64,000 nucleotides of DNA. It comes from Agrobacterium tumefaciens. Its GTDB lineage: Bacteria; Pseudomonadota; Alphaproteobacteria; Rhizobiales; Rhizobiaceae. Both the position numbers and the translations under genes were made by a program. The first letter of the stretch is position 1; the number at the start of each line of letters is the position of its first letter. The stretch covers positions 124,001 through 188,000 of the forward strand of contig NZ_JXQV01000012.1 in assembly GCF_000834635.1 (NCBI RefSeq), in the 5' to 3' direction. The notes under the pieces were generated by a model. That model made no database searches and was not told where the DNA came from. It saw only the letters and a program-made list of their open reading frames with translations. Positions 53,059-63,256 of this stretch are shown piece after piece.

Positions 53059-54261
53059 ATGTCCAGTTCAGAAATCCTGCTTTCAATCTGTGTGCCGACC
53101 TATAACAGGCAGTTTTTGCTTGAGAGGAATATCAATTTCCATCTGGAATGGTTCCGCAGGCTTGGCATGTCATTCGAGATTGTTGTGGTCGATGACTGCT
53201 CGACCGATGGCACCGCTGACTACATCAAGACGCTGGCGGATATTCCCGAAGTCAGCCCGTACAGAAGAATCAAGAATTCCGGTTTCGTCAGCAACTACGC
53301 TTTTGCCATGCGCCGCGCGCGCGGCCGCTACGCCGTGTTCCTGGGCGATGATGACCTGCTGATCCCGGAAAAGGTCAAGCAATATGTCGAGATCATGGAG
53401 GCCGAGCCCGGCATCGGCATGGTGCAGGCGCCGTGGTTGTTGGTCGACGCGCGGGGCGGTCAACGTGATATCGGCCCCTTCTATCGTATACCGGGTCCGA
53501 CCCGCCACTCCAGGGGCGATTTCTCGTCACTCCTCAGCTTCGTCTTCAATCACCATGTCTTTCCAGAATTTCTGATTGTTCGACGCGATGTGCTGGCAAA
53601 ATCCATTTCCAGTGCGACCCCATTCATTTTCTGGGCTTACCTTTATACCGCCCGCGCGCTCGACAAGGCCGACATCCTCTTCATGCCGGAGCCGTTTGCG
53701 CGTGTGACTGCCATTTCTGACGACCCCAGAATGCAGCAGGGCAACAACGAGTGCATGTTCCAATGGGATACCTATCGCGGTGGCATAGAGTATCTGGCGG
53801 CGCAAATGTGGAAGGACAAGGTGCCATCCACGCATGAGCGTGACGATTTCTTCCGCCGTCTGACGGAATTCATGCTTCACAGGCAGGGTGTTGCATTGCG
53901 GCTGCATATCGATGCGCGCAACTGGCCAGAAGCCTATATTCTCTACAACCGCATGGCTGCCTACCAGACTGTGGTGTTGAAGGATACGACAAGCGACACG
54001 ATCAGGAAAATCGCCGGCCTCGTTGTTGCGGCGAAAGAAGCGGCCGCCTTCAGCGACCTGCCCATCATCCTGGATCCAATCGTTGGCAACGAGATCGTTG
54101 AACTCCTGCCGCAGGCGTTGAAAGACCGCATCACCCGCGAAATCCCCACGCGTGACGATGGCCCGCGCGCCTGGCTTCGTTTTGATCCACGCTTTGGTGA
54201 GCCTCTTGCGCGAAAAGATGCAGCTTTCGATCTTTCTACCTACCTCGACCAGTTTATCTGA
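53059..54261 (+). CDS. Family 2 glycosyltransferase
   Basis: A 400-aa GT-A fold enzyme: LLSICVPTYNRQFLLERNI (nucleotide-sugar site), IVVVDDCSTDGTADYI (first Asp pair), GDDDLLIPEKV (DxD-like metal site about residues 95-105). The C-terminal 180 residues include FRRLTEFMLHRQGVALRLHIDARNWPEAY (cut) and a helical tail, as in small sugar-transferases of rhizobial surface polysaccharide loci. Sugar and acceptor unknown. ATG 53059 has AGGCGG 8 bases upstream; ATG 53038 is in frame and possible. About 90 bases upstream of the fused gene that follows. Confidence 0.85.
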   Translation: MSSSEILLSICVPTYNRQFLLERNINFHLEWFRRLGMSFEIVVVDDCSTDGTADYIKTLADIPEVSPYRRIKNSGFVSNYAFAMRRARGRYAVFLGDDDLLIPEKVKQYVEIMEAEPGIGMVQAPWLLVDARGGQRDIGPFYRIPGPTRHSRGDFSSLLSFVFNHHVFPEFLIVRRDVLAKSISSATPFIFWAYLYTARALDKADILFMPEPFARVTAISDDPRMQQGNNECMFQWDTYRGGIEYLAAQMWKDKVPSTHERDDFFRRLTEFMLHRQGVALRLHIDARNWPEAYILYNRMAAYQTVVLKDTTSDTIRKIAGLVVAAKEAAAFSDLPIILDPIVGNEIVELLPQALKDRITREIPTRDDGPRAWLRFDPRFGEPLARKDAAFDLSTYLDQFI

Positions 54262-54352
54262 TGGAATTCGCCAGTTCGGGGCAAGACTAGAGCATTAAAC
54301 AAGGCTGTATTTTCTGCAGGTAAAGACGCTGCAAATAGGATTGGTGGTAAGA

Positions 54353-56599
54353 ATGAATTCTCCTGTTACTTTGATGTCCCAGCATTCTCCGCTAGCCGCA
54401 GCGGAACTCGATAGAATTCCGGTCGATCTTGAGGTGCCGGTCACCTGGTTTCCGTCGCAGCTCGATGGTGAGCGTCACCGCGCGATGTTCTCGCAACTGT
54501 GCAGCGTTCTCGCATCGCGTCCCATCGATGTTCATTTGAAGCCTGTGGCCCATGGAATGCATGACGTTCCGCGCCGCCCGCGTCTGAATGGTGTTGTTTT
54601 TTCCTATCATTCCATCGGTACAGAGCGGAATGTCTGGCGCATCAAGGAAACGCCTATCGCTGGCTGGTACTCCTTCGATCCGAACGGCTTCTCAGGCTGG
54701 AGTTCGCTCGCAAAGTTCCCGGCCTCCCATATGTCTCGCATCAGGGGCTGCGAGCCAAATGCAAGCCTTGCCTATGTTCAGCGGTTGAAAGAAAAGCTGC
54801 GCAGTCGTAATGCGTCGAAATACAGCCAGTCGGCAGAGGCTTTCACGCTTGATCGGCCCTATGTTTACTTTCCGCTGCAGCTTATCGATGATCCTGTCAG
54901 TGAATTCTGCCGTCTGAACCCGTTTGACGTCATTGTTCGTGCAGCCGAGATGGCGCAACAGAGCGGCTACGCCCTGGTTTTGAAGAGGCATCCTTTGTGC
55001 CGGTCTTCTGTGGTCGCTCAGGTGTTGGGAGAGGTGCAAAAGGCATTCTCTTCCGTCGTCATATCCAATGCTTCCATCCATCAGCACCTTGAAGGCTGCC
55101 GTGCTGTCATCGTTGCAAATTCCGGCGTGGGAATGGAGGCGTTGATGTATTTGAAGCCGGTGTTCTCCTTCGCATCAAGCGAGTATGAGCTTGCGACGAC
55201 GCCGATTTCTTCGCTTGAAGAACTCGATGCAGCATTTGCTCCAGAGCTTCCCGATAACGCCGCATGGATGGCGCAGTTTCTGAACTATTATCTCGAGCAA
55301 TGCTGCTTCTCGATTTACGATACCAACACCATAGAGCGGCAGGTCAGCCGTGCTTTGGTTGGCGTATCTGCCGTTGTGAAGTCAGGCGCAAGCGAGAGGG
55401 ACGCAACCTCATCTCATGAGGAAAGTGCGCTCAGCGCTTCCCTGGCTGAGGCGCAAGCCGAGACTGCACGCCTGCGCGAAGTGGCGACACAGGCCGTTGA
55501 ACTGGCAGCTCGGCTTGAAAAGCAGCTGGCTTCCCAGTCCGGGTCTCAGGACGCGTCATCTCCAGCATCTGCGAATGCAATTGCGGCCGCGACAGAAGTC
55601 GCTATGCGCCTGCATGAGGGAGGCATGGCCGCAAGTGTTGGTGAAGCTGTACTCGGTGGAACCATTCGTTCTGCATATTCTGCCTATGCGGAAATGGCTG
55701 TGACCGCGATGCGATCGCCAGAGTTGAAGCGTCAGGTGGAAGTGGAGATCATGAGTTCGGCCTATGCCGCAGGTATGGACCCGACACTCGCTCACAAAAA
55801 CCGCACGGCCAATGATTATCAGCGCCTGCACGATCATGACCGAGGTTATCAGGACAACAATTGGCTGGTCGATCATTGCGACGTCATCTCGTCCGTCAAG
55901 CCTGAGGTCGTGGTCGAAGTCGGCTGTGGAAATGGCCGCTTCCTACGCAAGATCGCCCCTCTCGTTCCCAATGTCGTCGGTCTTGATTGGGCGCGCGCAC
56001 CCCAGCTTGCGGTTATTCCTGACAATGTCGAGTTCCGCACAACAGACGTTCTAAAGGATGAGATTCCAAACGGAAGCGTTTGTGTTTCGGCAGATGTTCT
56101 CGAGCATTTCGAACCGCATGCCTTGCCGGCGCTGATTAAAAAGCTCCATGAAGCGGCACGCTTCAACTATCACGTGATTGCCTGCTATGATGATGGACAC
56201 AGCCATTGCTCTGTTTTCCATCCCGGTCAGTGGCTTGCATTGTTCAAGACAATTTCTCCGGATTACCGCCTTGTGGCAACCATAACCCGTCCAGGCAGGC
56301 CAGATCGTATTGCCTGTGTCATCACCAATATTTCAGGCACGGAGAGATTTTTCCCCAAGCTTGGTCCGCTTACGGGCGGTTGGGAAACAGACACCGGTCA
56401 GAAAATCAACTTCGCCAGCAACTTCTCATTTGAGGCCGGCGGCGCGAAAGCGGGTGCGTGGTTCCCGATGGCAAATGGAACGGGCGCGATGAAGTGGAAT
56501 GGTGGAAACATCGATTATGTTTCACTCAGCGCCGATGGCAGCACGCTCAGTGTAAGAAATATGGAAGGCGGCTCGTTTTCCGTCAAACGCTCATCGTAA
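54353..56599 (+). CDS. Fusion of capsule-synthesis-like glycosyltransferase and SAM methyltransferase
   Basis: A 748-aa protein. Residues about 20-340 resemble the capsule synthesis (KpsC/LpsZ-like) fold: FSYHSIGTERNVWRIKE, YVYFPLQLIDDP, KRHPLCRSS and the donor-site ANSGVGMEALMYLKPVFSF. A linker of about 130 residues is rich in Ala/Ser/Gln. Residues about 480-640 form a SAM-dependent methyltransferase with VVEVGCGNGRFLRKIAPL (motif I), FRTTDVLKDEIPNG and SADVLEHFEPHALP. The last 90 residues are a distinct beta-rich module. It could transfer and methylate a sugar in one chain. Fusion order is unusual; partner is the GT2 gene upstream. Confidence 0.75.
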   Translation: MNSPVTLMSQHSPLAAAELDRIPVDLEVPVTWFPSQLDGERHRAMFSQLCSVLASRPIDVHLKPVAHGMHDVPRRPRLNGVVFSYHSIGTERNVWRIKETPIAGWYSFDPNGFSGWSSLAKFPASHMSRIRGCEPNASLAYVQRLKEKLRSRNASKYSQSAEAFTLDRPYVYFPLQLIDDPVSEFCRLNPFDVIVRAAEMAQQSGYALVLKRHPLCRSSVVAQVLGEVQKAFSSVVISNASIHQHLEGCRAVIVANSGVGMEALMYLKPVFSFASSEYELATTPISSLEELDAAFAPELPDNAAWMAQFLNYYLEQCCFSIYDTNTIERQVSRALVGVSAVVKSGASERDATSSHEESALSASLAEAQAETARLREVATQAVELAARLEKQLASQSGSQDASSPASANAIAAATEVAMRLHEGGMAASVGEAVLGGTIRSAYSAYAEMAVTAMRSPELKRQVEVEIMSSAYAAGMDPTLAHKNRTANDYQRLHDHDRGYQDNNWLVDHCDVISSVKPEVVVEVGCGNGRFLRKIAPLVPNVVGLDWARAPQLAVIPDNVEFRTTDVLKDEIPNGSVCVSADVLEHFEPHALPALIKKLHEAARFNYHVIACYDDGHSHCSVFHPGQWLALFKTISPDYRLVATITRPGRPDRIACVITNISGTERFFPKLGPLTGGWETDTGQKINFASNFSFEAGGAKAGAWFPMANGTGAMKWNGGNIDYVSLSADGSTLSVRNMEGGSFSVKRSS

Positions 56600-56675
56600 T
56601 GCCGCTTAGGCAGTCGAGATAGGCATTGATCTTAGGGAGGCGTCGGATAATCCGGCGCCTCCTTTTGTTTCTGGC

Positions 56676-58151
56676 TTAATCCAGCTGGTCCAGCAGCCTT
56701 GAGGCCGCTGCCGGACTTGTGCGGCGAAGCTCGATCTCGTCGCGGCGGCTGGAAAGCTGTTCGCTGGCCAGAAGCGCTTCGGCCAGATCGGCGGGGAGGG
56801 AAAGGATCACCCGTTCGCCCTGCGCAATCTTGCCCGTATCGGTGCGTCTGTTCAAAATCATGCCGCCAGCAACGGTGTTGTTGGTGTCGGCATCGATCAA
56901 GATGAACGAGCCAGTCGAGCGGTTTTGCTCATAGGGGTCGAAGATGGCCGTTTCGTCGAAGGACAGTCGAACCTTGCCGATGGCATTCATGGCAAGCGTA
57001 TCGGTGTGGGCAAGCCATTGACCGTTCTTCAGGTCCAGTTGCGTTATCGGCTGCACGCTCACGCGCTGGCGCCGGCTGCCGCTTTTCAGCCAGTAGCGTT
57101 TGCCAGGCTCGATGCCGCCGGGTTGAAGTGCCACGATTTGCGCATCGAAGGCATGGCCCGTCTGCGGCTGTGCTTCGATGGAGACGATCATGTCACCGCG
57201 CGAAACATCCACCTGACGGTCGAGAACAAGCGTAATCGCATCGCCGGAAACGGCGGCATTGCGCACCAGATCGAAGGTTACGATCTGCTTTACGTTGGCC
57301 ACCATCCCGGATGGAAGGATAACGACGGAATCACCTGGCTTCACAGCGCCACCGGCAACCGTGCCCTGATATCCGCGAAAGCTTTCGCCGGGGCGAGAAA
57401 CGCGCTGGACGGGAAGTCGGAAGCCGCCGGTCTGGGTGGAGCGAGATGTCGCAAGTTCCAGCGTTTCAGCCAGTGTCTGGCCTTCATACCACGGCATGGC
57501 AGCCTTGCCGGAATGCACGACATTTTCGCCCTTCAGCGCCGACATGGGAATGGCGGTAATCTGCTTGATCCCCAGCGACAGCGCAAACTCGCGGAAGTCG
57601 TGAGCAATCAGCTCGAAGCCTGCCTTGTCGTAATCCGTCAGGTCGATCTTGTTGACGGCCAGCACGAATTGGCGAATGCCCATCAGGGCGGCAATCGTCG
57701 CGTGGCGGCGGGTCTGCTCCAGAATACCGGTGCGGGCATCGACCAGAAGAACGGCGAGATCCGCAGTCGATGCGCCGGTTGCCATATTGCGGGTATATTG
57801 CTCATGGCCGGGCGTATCGGCCACGATGAAGGCGCGCTTGTCGGTGGCGAAATAGCGATAGGCAACATCGATGGTGATGCCCTGTTCGCGCTCCGCCTGA
57901 AGACCGTCCAAAAGCAACGCGAAATCGGGCAGGCCGAGATCGTTCTGCTTGCCGCTGTCGCGGTGCAATGTGGCGGCCTGATCTTCCTTCACCGCCTTGG
58001 TGTCCCAAAGCAGGCGTCCGATCAGCGTCGATTTTCCGTCGTCCACGCTGCCGCAGGTGATGAGGCGCAGCGGACGCGTATCCTTGACAGACTTTACATG
58101 TTCCACAAAGGGCAGAATGGTTGCAGATTGCGCAGTGCTGTTCTGGGTCAT
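56676..58151 (-). CDS. cysN: Sulfate adenylyltransferase subunit 1 (CysN)
   Basis: The GTPase subunit of ATP sulfurylase, which drives formation of adenosine 5'-phosphosulfate in the cytoplasm. The 491-aa product has the G1 site GSVDDGKSTLIGRLLWDT, G3 DTPGHEQYTRN, G4 NKIDL and the following beta-barrel domain. It lacks the C-terminal APS kinase (CysC) domain seen in NodQ-type fusions of rhizobia. Its ATG overlaps the cysD stop by one base (TGATG), so the subunits are translationally coupled. Last gene of the cysH-cysD-cysN unit. Confidence 0.95.
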   Translation of the reverse strand: MTQNSTAQSATILPFVEHVKSVKDTRPLRLITCGSVDDGKSTLIGRLLWDTKAVKEDQAATLHRDSGKQNDLGLPDFALLLDGLQAEREQGITIDVAYRYFATDKRAFIVADTPGHEQYTRNMATGASTADLAVLLVDARTGILEQTRRHATIAALMGIRQFVLAVNKIDLTDYDKAGFELIAHDFREFALSLGIKQITAIPMSALKGENVVHSGKAAMPWYEGQTLAETLELATSRSTQTGGFRLPVQRVSRPGESFRGYQGTVAGGAVKPGDSVVILPSGMVANVKQIVTFDLVRNAAVSGDAITLVLDRQVDVSRGDMIVSIEAQPQTGHAFDAQIVALQPGGIEPGKRYWLKSGSRRQRVSVQPITQLDLKNGQWLAHTDTLAMNAIGKVRLSFDETAIFDPYEQNRSTGSFILIDADTNNTVAGGMILNRRTDTGKIAQGERVILSLPADLAEALLASEQLSSRRDEIELRRTSPAAASRLLDQLD

Positions 58152-59104
58152 CAGAAATATCCTTCGCGCTTCTTCTTTTCCATGGAGCCGGACTGGTCAC
58201 GGTCGATGGCGCGGCCCTGTCGCTCGGAAACGGTGGCGATCTCAAGCTCTGAAATCACCTCATCCAGCGTGGTTGCATGGGAGTTGATGGCACCCGTCAG
58301 CGGGAAGCAGCCCAATGTGCGGAAGCGGATCATGCCTTCCTGCACCACTTCGCCCGGTTGAAGTTCCAGACGCTCGTCTTCCGCCAGAATCATCATGCCA
58401 TCGCGCTCCACGTAAGGGCGGTTCTTGGCATAATAGAGCGGCACAAGCGGAATGCTCTCCGCCTGGATGTAGCGCCAGATATCGACCTCGGTCCAGTTGG
58501 ACAGCGGGAAGGCGCGCACGCTTTCGCCCTGGCGAACCATGCCGTTATAGATGTTCCACAGTTCCGGGCGCTGGTTTCGCGGGTCCCATTTATGGTCGGG
58601 CGTGCGGAAGGAATAGATGCGCTCCTTGGCGCGGCTGGCTTCCTCGTCGCGGCGCGCACCACCAAAGGCGGCATCGAATTTGCCAGCATCCAGCGCCTGT
58701 CGCAGCGCTTCCGTCTTCATGATGTCGGTGTAAAGCGCCGAACCATGGCTGAACGGCGTCACGTTTTCGCTGGCGCCACGCGGGTTGGTGTAGGAAATCA
58801 GGTCCAGATCGTATGTCTTGACGATCTCATCCCGAAACGTGATCATCTCCTTGAACTTCCAGCCGGTATTGACGTGCAGCAGCGGGAAGGGAATGCGGCC
58901 GGGAAAGAATGCCTTGCGCGCAAGATGCAACAGCACGGACGAATCCTTGCCGATGGAATAGAGCATGACCGGGCGGTCGAATTCTGCCGCGACCTCGCGG
59001 AAAATATGAATGGCTTCGTTTTCCAGCGCCTTCAGATGGGGGTCGAGCGGCTGCTTTGGTGTAGTGACATTGCTGCCTTCCGTTTCCGGAACTGCTTTGG
59101 TCAT
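58151..59104 (-). CDS. cysD: Sulfate adenylyltransferase subunit 2 (CysD)
   Basis: Catalytic subunit of ATP sulfurylase. The 317-aa protein has the PP-motif [20 protein letters not shown] (cut; SxGKDS about residues 49-54), [19 protein letters not shown] and [23 protein letters not shown] (cut), as in PAPS reductase-type enzymes. ATG 59104 with CGGAG upstream is preferred over an in-frame GTG five codons earlier. It follows cysH by 33 bases and is coupled to cysN. Confidence 0.95.
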   Translation of the reverse strand: MTKAVPETEGSNVTTPKQPLDPHLKALENEAIHIFREVAAEFDRPVMLYSIGKDSSVLLHLARKAFFPGRIPFPLLHVNTGWKFKEMITFRDEIVKTYDLDLISYTNPRGASENVTPFSHGSALYTDIMKTEALRQALDAGKFDAAFGGARRDEEASRAKERIYSFRTPDHKWDPRNQRPELWNIYNGMVRQGESVRAFPLSNWTEVDIWRYIQAESIPLVPLYYAKNRPYVERDGMMILAEDERLELQPGEVVQEGMIRFRTLGCFPLTGAINSHATTLDEVISELEIATVSERQGRAIDRDQSGSMEKKKREGYF

Positions 59105-59137
59105 TGTAAACTCCGGCACTCTGATAAATCGAAATCT

Positions 59138-59911
59138 CTAGGATCGTTGTGAGGCGGTTGGGATGGTGGAGGCTTGGGAGGCCTCGGCCACATGCAGACC
59201 GCATTCGCGTTTTTCGTCATTCTCCCACCACCAGCGGCCAGCGCGTTCTGCTTCGCCGGGCTTGATGGCGCGGGTACAGGGCTCGCAGCCAATGGATGGG
59301 TAGCCGCGCGCGTGGAGAGGATTGACGGGAATATTTTCCGCCGCGACATGCGCGTTGATCCGGTCGATATCCCAGTCCGCAAGCGGATTGATCTTGATCA
59401 GATTGCGCTCGGCATCAAATTCCGCAAAAGGCGTAGTTGCCCTGTTGCCCGATTGCCCCCGACGAAGGCCCGTTACCCAGAAGCTTGCGCCATCCAGCGC
59501 CTTGGCCAGCGGCACAAGCTTGCGCACGTGACAGCAGGCATGGCGGGCTTCGACGCTGTCGTAAAAGCCGTTCAGGCCGAACTTCGCCGCATAGGCATCA
59601 ATATCATCCTGGGTGGGACAGAAGCGTTCAATCGTGATGCCGTAACGGTCTTCCGTCTCGCTGATGAGCTTAAGCGTCTCGGCAAACAGACGCCCCGTCT
59701 CCAGCGTGGCGACATCAACCGGCAAACGGTGCGTGCCAATGGCAGCCGTGATCACCTGGTCTTCAATGCCAAGGCTGGTCGTGAAAACGGTTCGTCCACC
59801 CAGACCCGCCACAAATGCGAGCCGACCTTCCAGATCAAGGCTGGCGAGCTGGCCGTCGAGCGATGCGATATTATGGTTGGAAAATTCATGCGGCGAGGTG
59901 CTGATGGTCAT
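59138..59911 (-). CDS. cysH: Adenylyl-sulfate (APS) reductase CysH
   Basis: Reduces APS to sulfite with thioredoxin. The 257-aa protein has the PP-loop region FTTSLGIEDQVI, the Cys pairs HACCHVRK and GCEPCTR that bind the [4Fe-4S] cluster of APS-type (rather than PAPS-type) reductases, and the C-terminal ECGLH containing the catalytic Cys. APS-type is typical of rhizobia and consistent with the absence of a CysC domain in CysN. ATG 59911 is chosen; the frame extends 41 codons upstream without family sequence. First gene of the leftward unit. Confidence 0.94.
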   Translation of the reverse strand: MTISTSPHEFSNHNIASLDGQLASLDLEGRLAFVAGLGGRTVFTTSLGIEDQVITAAIGTHRLPVDVATLETGRLFAETLKLISETEDRYGITIERFCPTQDDIDAYAAKFGLNGFYDSVEARHACCHVRKLVPLAKALDGASFWVTGLRRGQSGNRATTPFAEFDAERNLIKINPLADWDIDRINAHVAAENIPVNPLHARGYPSIGCEPCTRAIKPGEAERAGRWWWENDEKRECGLHVAEASQASTIPTASQRS

Positions 59912-60365
59912 TTCGCGGGTTCCATACACTGTTGAACAAAATATCCCTGAATTCGCCCCGCTTGGACAGGAATGGCTATTCTTGTGCGGATGGAGAGAGA
60001 GCAAATATCTCTCGTGTGCGGTCAATCTGCGCAAAAGACGCCCAACGGCGCGTGGTCCCGCCGAGATCGCAAGACGATGTCACGTGGACATATCAAGAGC
60101 TGCTGGCGGACTGGCACAAGTCGGCAAAAAAATTCCATCGATAAAAAAATATCCGAATTCAGAGCGCAAAAACGGGTAAAATCCGAACTGGTTTTGCGCG
60201 TCGCATTTGTTTTCCATGCGCCCCGTTGCGTGGTTTGGCAGTGCGGCGGCGTGTTTGTTGCGGGTTAAGCAACTGCAATGGAAACACTTTTGCGATTGCG
60301 TCTGACCTGATTGACCGTCGGGGCTTTCCCGCTAGTGTTAGAAGCGCACCATAAGGAGGGTATCG
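59912..60365. promoter_or_regulatory. Divergent region between cysH and the sulfate transport operon
   Basis: 454 bases with several short plus-strand frames of no coding character. It separates two sulfur-assimilation operons that point away from each other, so regulatory sites of a shared sulfur regulator are expected here; none was recognised with confidence. No riboswitch-like structure was seen. Confidence 0.35.
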
Positions 60366-61391
60366 ATGTCCAAACTTCTTTCCAGCCTGAGCGCGATTGC
60401 GCTAAGCCTGTCTTTCACACTGGGAACAGTTGCAACGGCGTCAGCGGATACCAAGCTTTTGAACGTTTCCTATGATCCGACGCGCGAACTCTACAAGGAC
60501 TTCAACGCAGCCTTTGCGAAGAAGTGGAAAGCCGATACCGGCGAGGATGTCAGGATCCAGCAGTCGCATGGTGGCTCTGGCAAGCAGGCTCGCTCGGTGA
60601 TTGATGGTCTTGAGGCCGATGTCGTCACGCTCGCACTTCAGAGCGATATTGACGCCATCGTCAAGAACAGCGGCAAGATCAATGCCGATTGGCGCTCGCG
60701 CCTGCCGAACAATTCCGCGCCTTACACATCCACCATTGTGTTCCTCGTTCGCAAGGGCAACCCCAAGGGTATCCACAATTGGGGTGATCTGGTAAAGGGC
60801 GATATCCAGATCGTTACGCCAAACCCTAAGACATCGGGCGGTGCGCGCTGGAACTATCTCGCGGCCTGGGCTTGGGCAAACGAAGAGTTCAAGGGAGATC
60901 AGACCAAGATCAAGGCCTATGTCGGTGAACTCTACAAGCGCGCTCCGGTGCTCGATACGGGCGCACGCGGCTCGACCGTCACCTTCGCGCAACGCCAGAT
61001 CGGTGATGTGCTGCTGGCATGGGAAAACGAAGCCTATCTGGCTGGTGAGGAATTCGGCAAGGACGAGTTTGAAATCGTCGTTCCGCCCATCTCCATTCTC
61101 GCAGAGCCACCGGTGGCCGTGGTGGACAAGAATGTCGATGAAAAGGGCACCCGCAAGGCTGCCGAGGCTTACCTGCAATATCTCTATTCCGACGAGGGAC
61201 AGAACATTGCGGCCAAACATTTCTACCGTCCGTCCAACCCTTCCGTTGTCTCCAAGGATTTGCTGAAGCAACTGCCTGATATCAAGCTCGTCACCATTGA
61301 TGACTCGCAGTTTGGTGGATGGGCGAAAGTGCAGCCGGAGCATTTCGGTGATGGCGGCATCTTCGACCAGATTTACAAGCCCGCCAACTAA
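60366..61391 (+). CDS. sbp: Sulfate/thiosulfate-binding protein
   Basis: A 341-aa periplasmic binding protein: Sec signal peptide (cleavage after ATASA at about residue 27), then [49 protein letters not shown] (cut) and the Sbp/CysP family C-terminus. It delivers sulfate or thiosulfate to CysT-CysW. ATG 60366 has AAGGAGGG 6 bases upstream. First gene of the transport operon; a 10-bp hairpin separates it from cysT, which can lower expression of the downstream genes relative to the binding protein. Confidence 0.95.
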   Translation: MSKLLSSLSAIALSLSFTLGTVATASADTKLLNVSYDPTRELYKDFNAAFAKKWKADTGEDVRIQQSHGGSGKQARSVIDGLEADVVTLALQSDIDAIVKNSGKINADWRSRLPNNSAPYTSTIVFLVRKGNPKGIHNWGDLVKGDIQIVTPNPKTSGGARWNYLAAWAWANEEFKGDQTKIKAYVGELYKRAPVLDTGARGSTVTFAQRQIGDVLLAWENEAYLAGEEFGKDEFEIVVPPISILAEPPVAVVDKNVDEKGTRKAAEAYLQYLYSDEGQNIAAKHFYRPSNPSVVSKDLLKQLPDIKLVTIDDSQFGGWAKVQPEHFGDGGIFDQIYKPAN

Positions 61392-61450
61392 GCGGATGAT
61401 GGGCCACTCCGAACAGGGCAACCGCGCTCGTTTCGGACCAAAGACACGAT

Positions 61451-61471
61451 CAACCGGCCACTGGCCGGTTG
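61451..61471 (+). repeat. Near-perfect 21-bp palindrome between sbp and cysT
   Basis: CAACCGGCCA-c-TGGCCGGTTG (61451-61471), 10-base arms, 60 bases after the sbp stop. A likely mRNA-stabilising or attenuating hairpin within the operon. Confidence 0.55.
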
Positions 61472-61522
61472 ATGGCGCATAAGAGGGCGGCTGAGGATGG
61501 CCCCCATATACCCGGAGCCTTG

Positions 61523-62380
61523 ATGAGCAATACGCAATCGCCCACAAAGTGGAAGTGGCGCCAATCCAGCGTCCTGCCGGGATTCGGCCTGACACTTGGT
61601 TACACCATCACCTATCTGTTTCTGATTATTCTGATACCCCTTGGCGGTCTGGTCTGGTCCACGGCACAGTTGGGGCTTGCAGAGTTCTTCACCATCGCGA
61701 CAGACAGCCGCACGCTCAATGCCCTGCGCATCAGCTTCACCACAGCGTTTCTAGCGGCCCTCGTCAATGCCGTCTTCGGTGTGCTGATTGCGTGGGTGCT
61801 GGTACGGTATCGCTTTCCCGGCCGCCGCTTCGTGGATGCCATCGTCGATCTGCCCTTCGCGCTGCCCACAGCCGTTGCCGGTATCGCGCTGACAGCGCTT
61901 TATTCCAATCGTGGCTGGGTGGGGCAGATGTTTGAGCCCTTCGGCATCAAGATCGCGTTCACCCCAACGGGCATCGTCATCGCGCTCATCTTCATCGGTC
62001 TGCCTTTCGTGGTGCGCACGGTGCAGCCAGTCATGGAAGAGATCGACCGGCAGGTGGAAGAGGTGGCGGCAACGCTTGGCGCAAATCGTTACCAGACCAT
62101 CACCCGTATTCTGCTGCCGGGCCTGACCCCCGCCATTCTCACCGGCTTTGCACTGGCCTTCGCGCGTGGGGTAGGGGAGTACGGCTCCGTCATTTTCATT
62201 GCCGGTAACATTCCCTATGTCTCTGAAATTGCACCGCTTCTGATCGTCATCCGGCTGGAAGAATTCAATTATCCCGCCGCAACCGGCATCGCCACCATCA
62301 TGCTGATCATTTCCTTCTCCATGCTGTTCGTCATCAATCTCATTCAGGCCTGGAGCCGCAAGAGGTACGGTTATGCCTGA
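61523..62380 (+). CDS. cysT: Sulfate transport permease CysT
   Basis: A 285-aa ABC permease with six hydrophobic helices and the EAA-type loop EEVAATLGANRYQTITRILLPGL (cut). The FALAFARGVGEYGSVIFIAGN segment is the CysT/CysU hallmark. ATG 61523 follows GGAG by 6 bases; the open frame starts earlier. Overlaps cysW by 8 bases. Confidence 0.94.
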   Translation: MSNTQSPTKWKWRQSSVLPGFGLTLGYTITYLFLIILIPLGGLVWSTAQLGLAEFFTIATDSRTLNALRISFTTAFLAALVNAVFGVLIAWVLVRYRFPGRRFVDAIVDLPFALPTAVAGIALTALYSNRGWVGQMFEPFGIKIAFTPTGIVIALIFIGLPFVVRTVQPVMEEIDRQVEEVAATLGANRYQTITRILLPGLTPAILTGFALAFARGVGEYGSVIFIAGNIPYVSEIAPLLIVIRLEEFNYPAATGIATIMLIISFSMLFVINLIQAWSRKRYGYA

Positions 62381-63245
62381 TCAAGCCCGCACACTCTCGT
62401 CCAAACCCTTCCGCGATCCCGCAAGCGAAGGTTTTTCGGCAACGCTCGTTCTGGTCGGCATAGCCTTCCTGTTTCTGGCGCTGTTTCTCGTTCTGCCGCT
62501 GGTAGCGGTCTTTGTGGAAGCTTTCCGCAAGGGTGGCGAATATTTCTGGGAATCGATCATCGAGCCGGATGCGCTGTCGGCCATTCGCCTCACGCTGCTT
62601 GTTGCGGCCATATCGGTGCCGCTCAACGTCGTCTTCGGCGTGGCCGCCGCATGGGCCATCGCCAAGTTCGAGTTCAAGGGCAAGGCGTTCCTCATCACGC
62701 TGATTGACCTGCCGTTTTCCATCTCGCCTGTCATTTCGGGCCTGGTCTATGTCATCCTGTTTTCATCTCACAGCGTGCTCGGCCCGTTCCTGAAAAGCTA
62801 CGGCATCGAAATCCTGTTTGCCGTGCCCGGCATCGTGCTCGCCACCATCTTCGTGACCTTTCCCTTCGTTGCGCGTGAGTTGATTCCGCTGATGCAGGAT
62901 CAGGGAACGGGTGATGAGGAAGCAGCCATATCGCTTGGCGCATCCGGCTGGCAGACCTTCTGGTTCGTCACCCTGCCCAACATCAAATGGGGCCTGCTCT
63001 ATGGCGTGCTGCTGTGCAACGCCCGCGCCATGGGTGAGTTCGGTGCTGTATCCGTGGTCTCAGGCCATATCAGGGGCGAAACCAACACCATGCCTCTGCA
63101 TGTCGAAATTCTCTACAACGAGTACAATATCGGCGCAGCCTTTGCGGTCGCAACATTGCTGGCGGGCCTTGCGCTGGTCACGCTTGTTCTCAAAACCATT
63201 CTTGAAATACGCTTTGGCGCGGGCAACGCCGCCGGCAAGCATTGA
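62373..63245 (+). CDS. cysW: Sulfate transport permease CysW
   Basis: A 290-aa ABC permease, partner of CysT. It has six hydrophobic helices, the EAA-loop [23 protein letters not shown] (cut) and [27 protein letters not shown] (cut), diagnostic of CysW. ATG 62373 lies inside the end of cysT, with AGAGG upstream. Directly precedes cysA. Confidence 0.94.
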   Translation: MPDQARTLSSKPFRDPASEGFSATLVLVGIAFLFLALFLVLPLVAVFVEAFRKGGEYFWESIIEPDALSAIRLTLLVAAISVPLNVVFGVAAAWAIAKFEFKGKAFLITLIDLPFSISPVISGLVYVILFSSHSVLGPFLKSYGIEILFAVPGIVLATIFVTFPFVARELIPLMQDQGTGDEEAAISLGASGWQTFWFVTLPNIKWGLLYGVLLCNARAMGEFGAVSVVSGHIRGETNTMPLHVEILYNEYNIGAAFAVATLLAGLALVTLVLKTILEIRFGAGNAAGKH

Positions 63246-63256
63246 AGGGCATGTCC

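Noticed and set aside
56925-58361. Rightward frame of 478 codons opposite cysN
   Set aside because: Antisense to cysN and the cysD end; cysN is intact and well conserved.
60441-61595. Leftward frame of 384 codons opposite sbp
   Set aside because: Complement of sbp with no coding evidence of its own.
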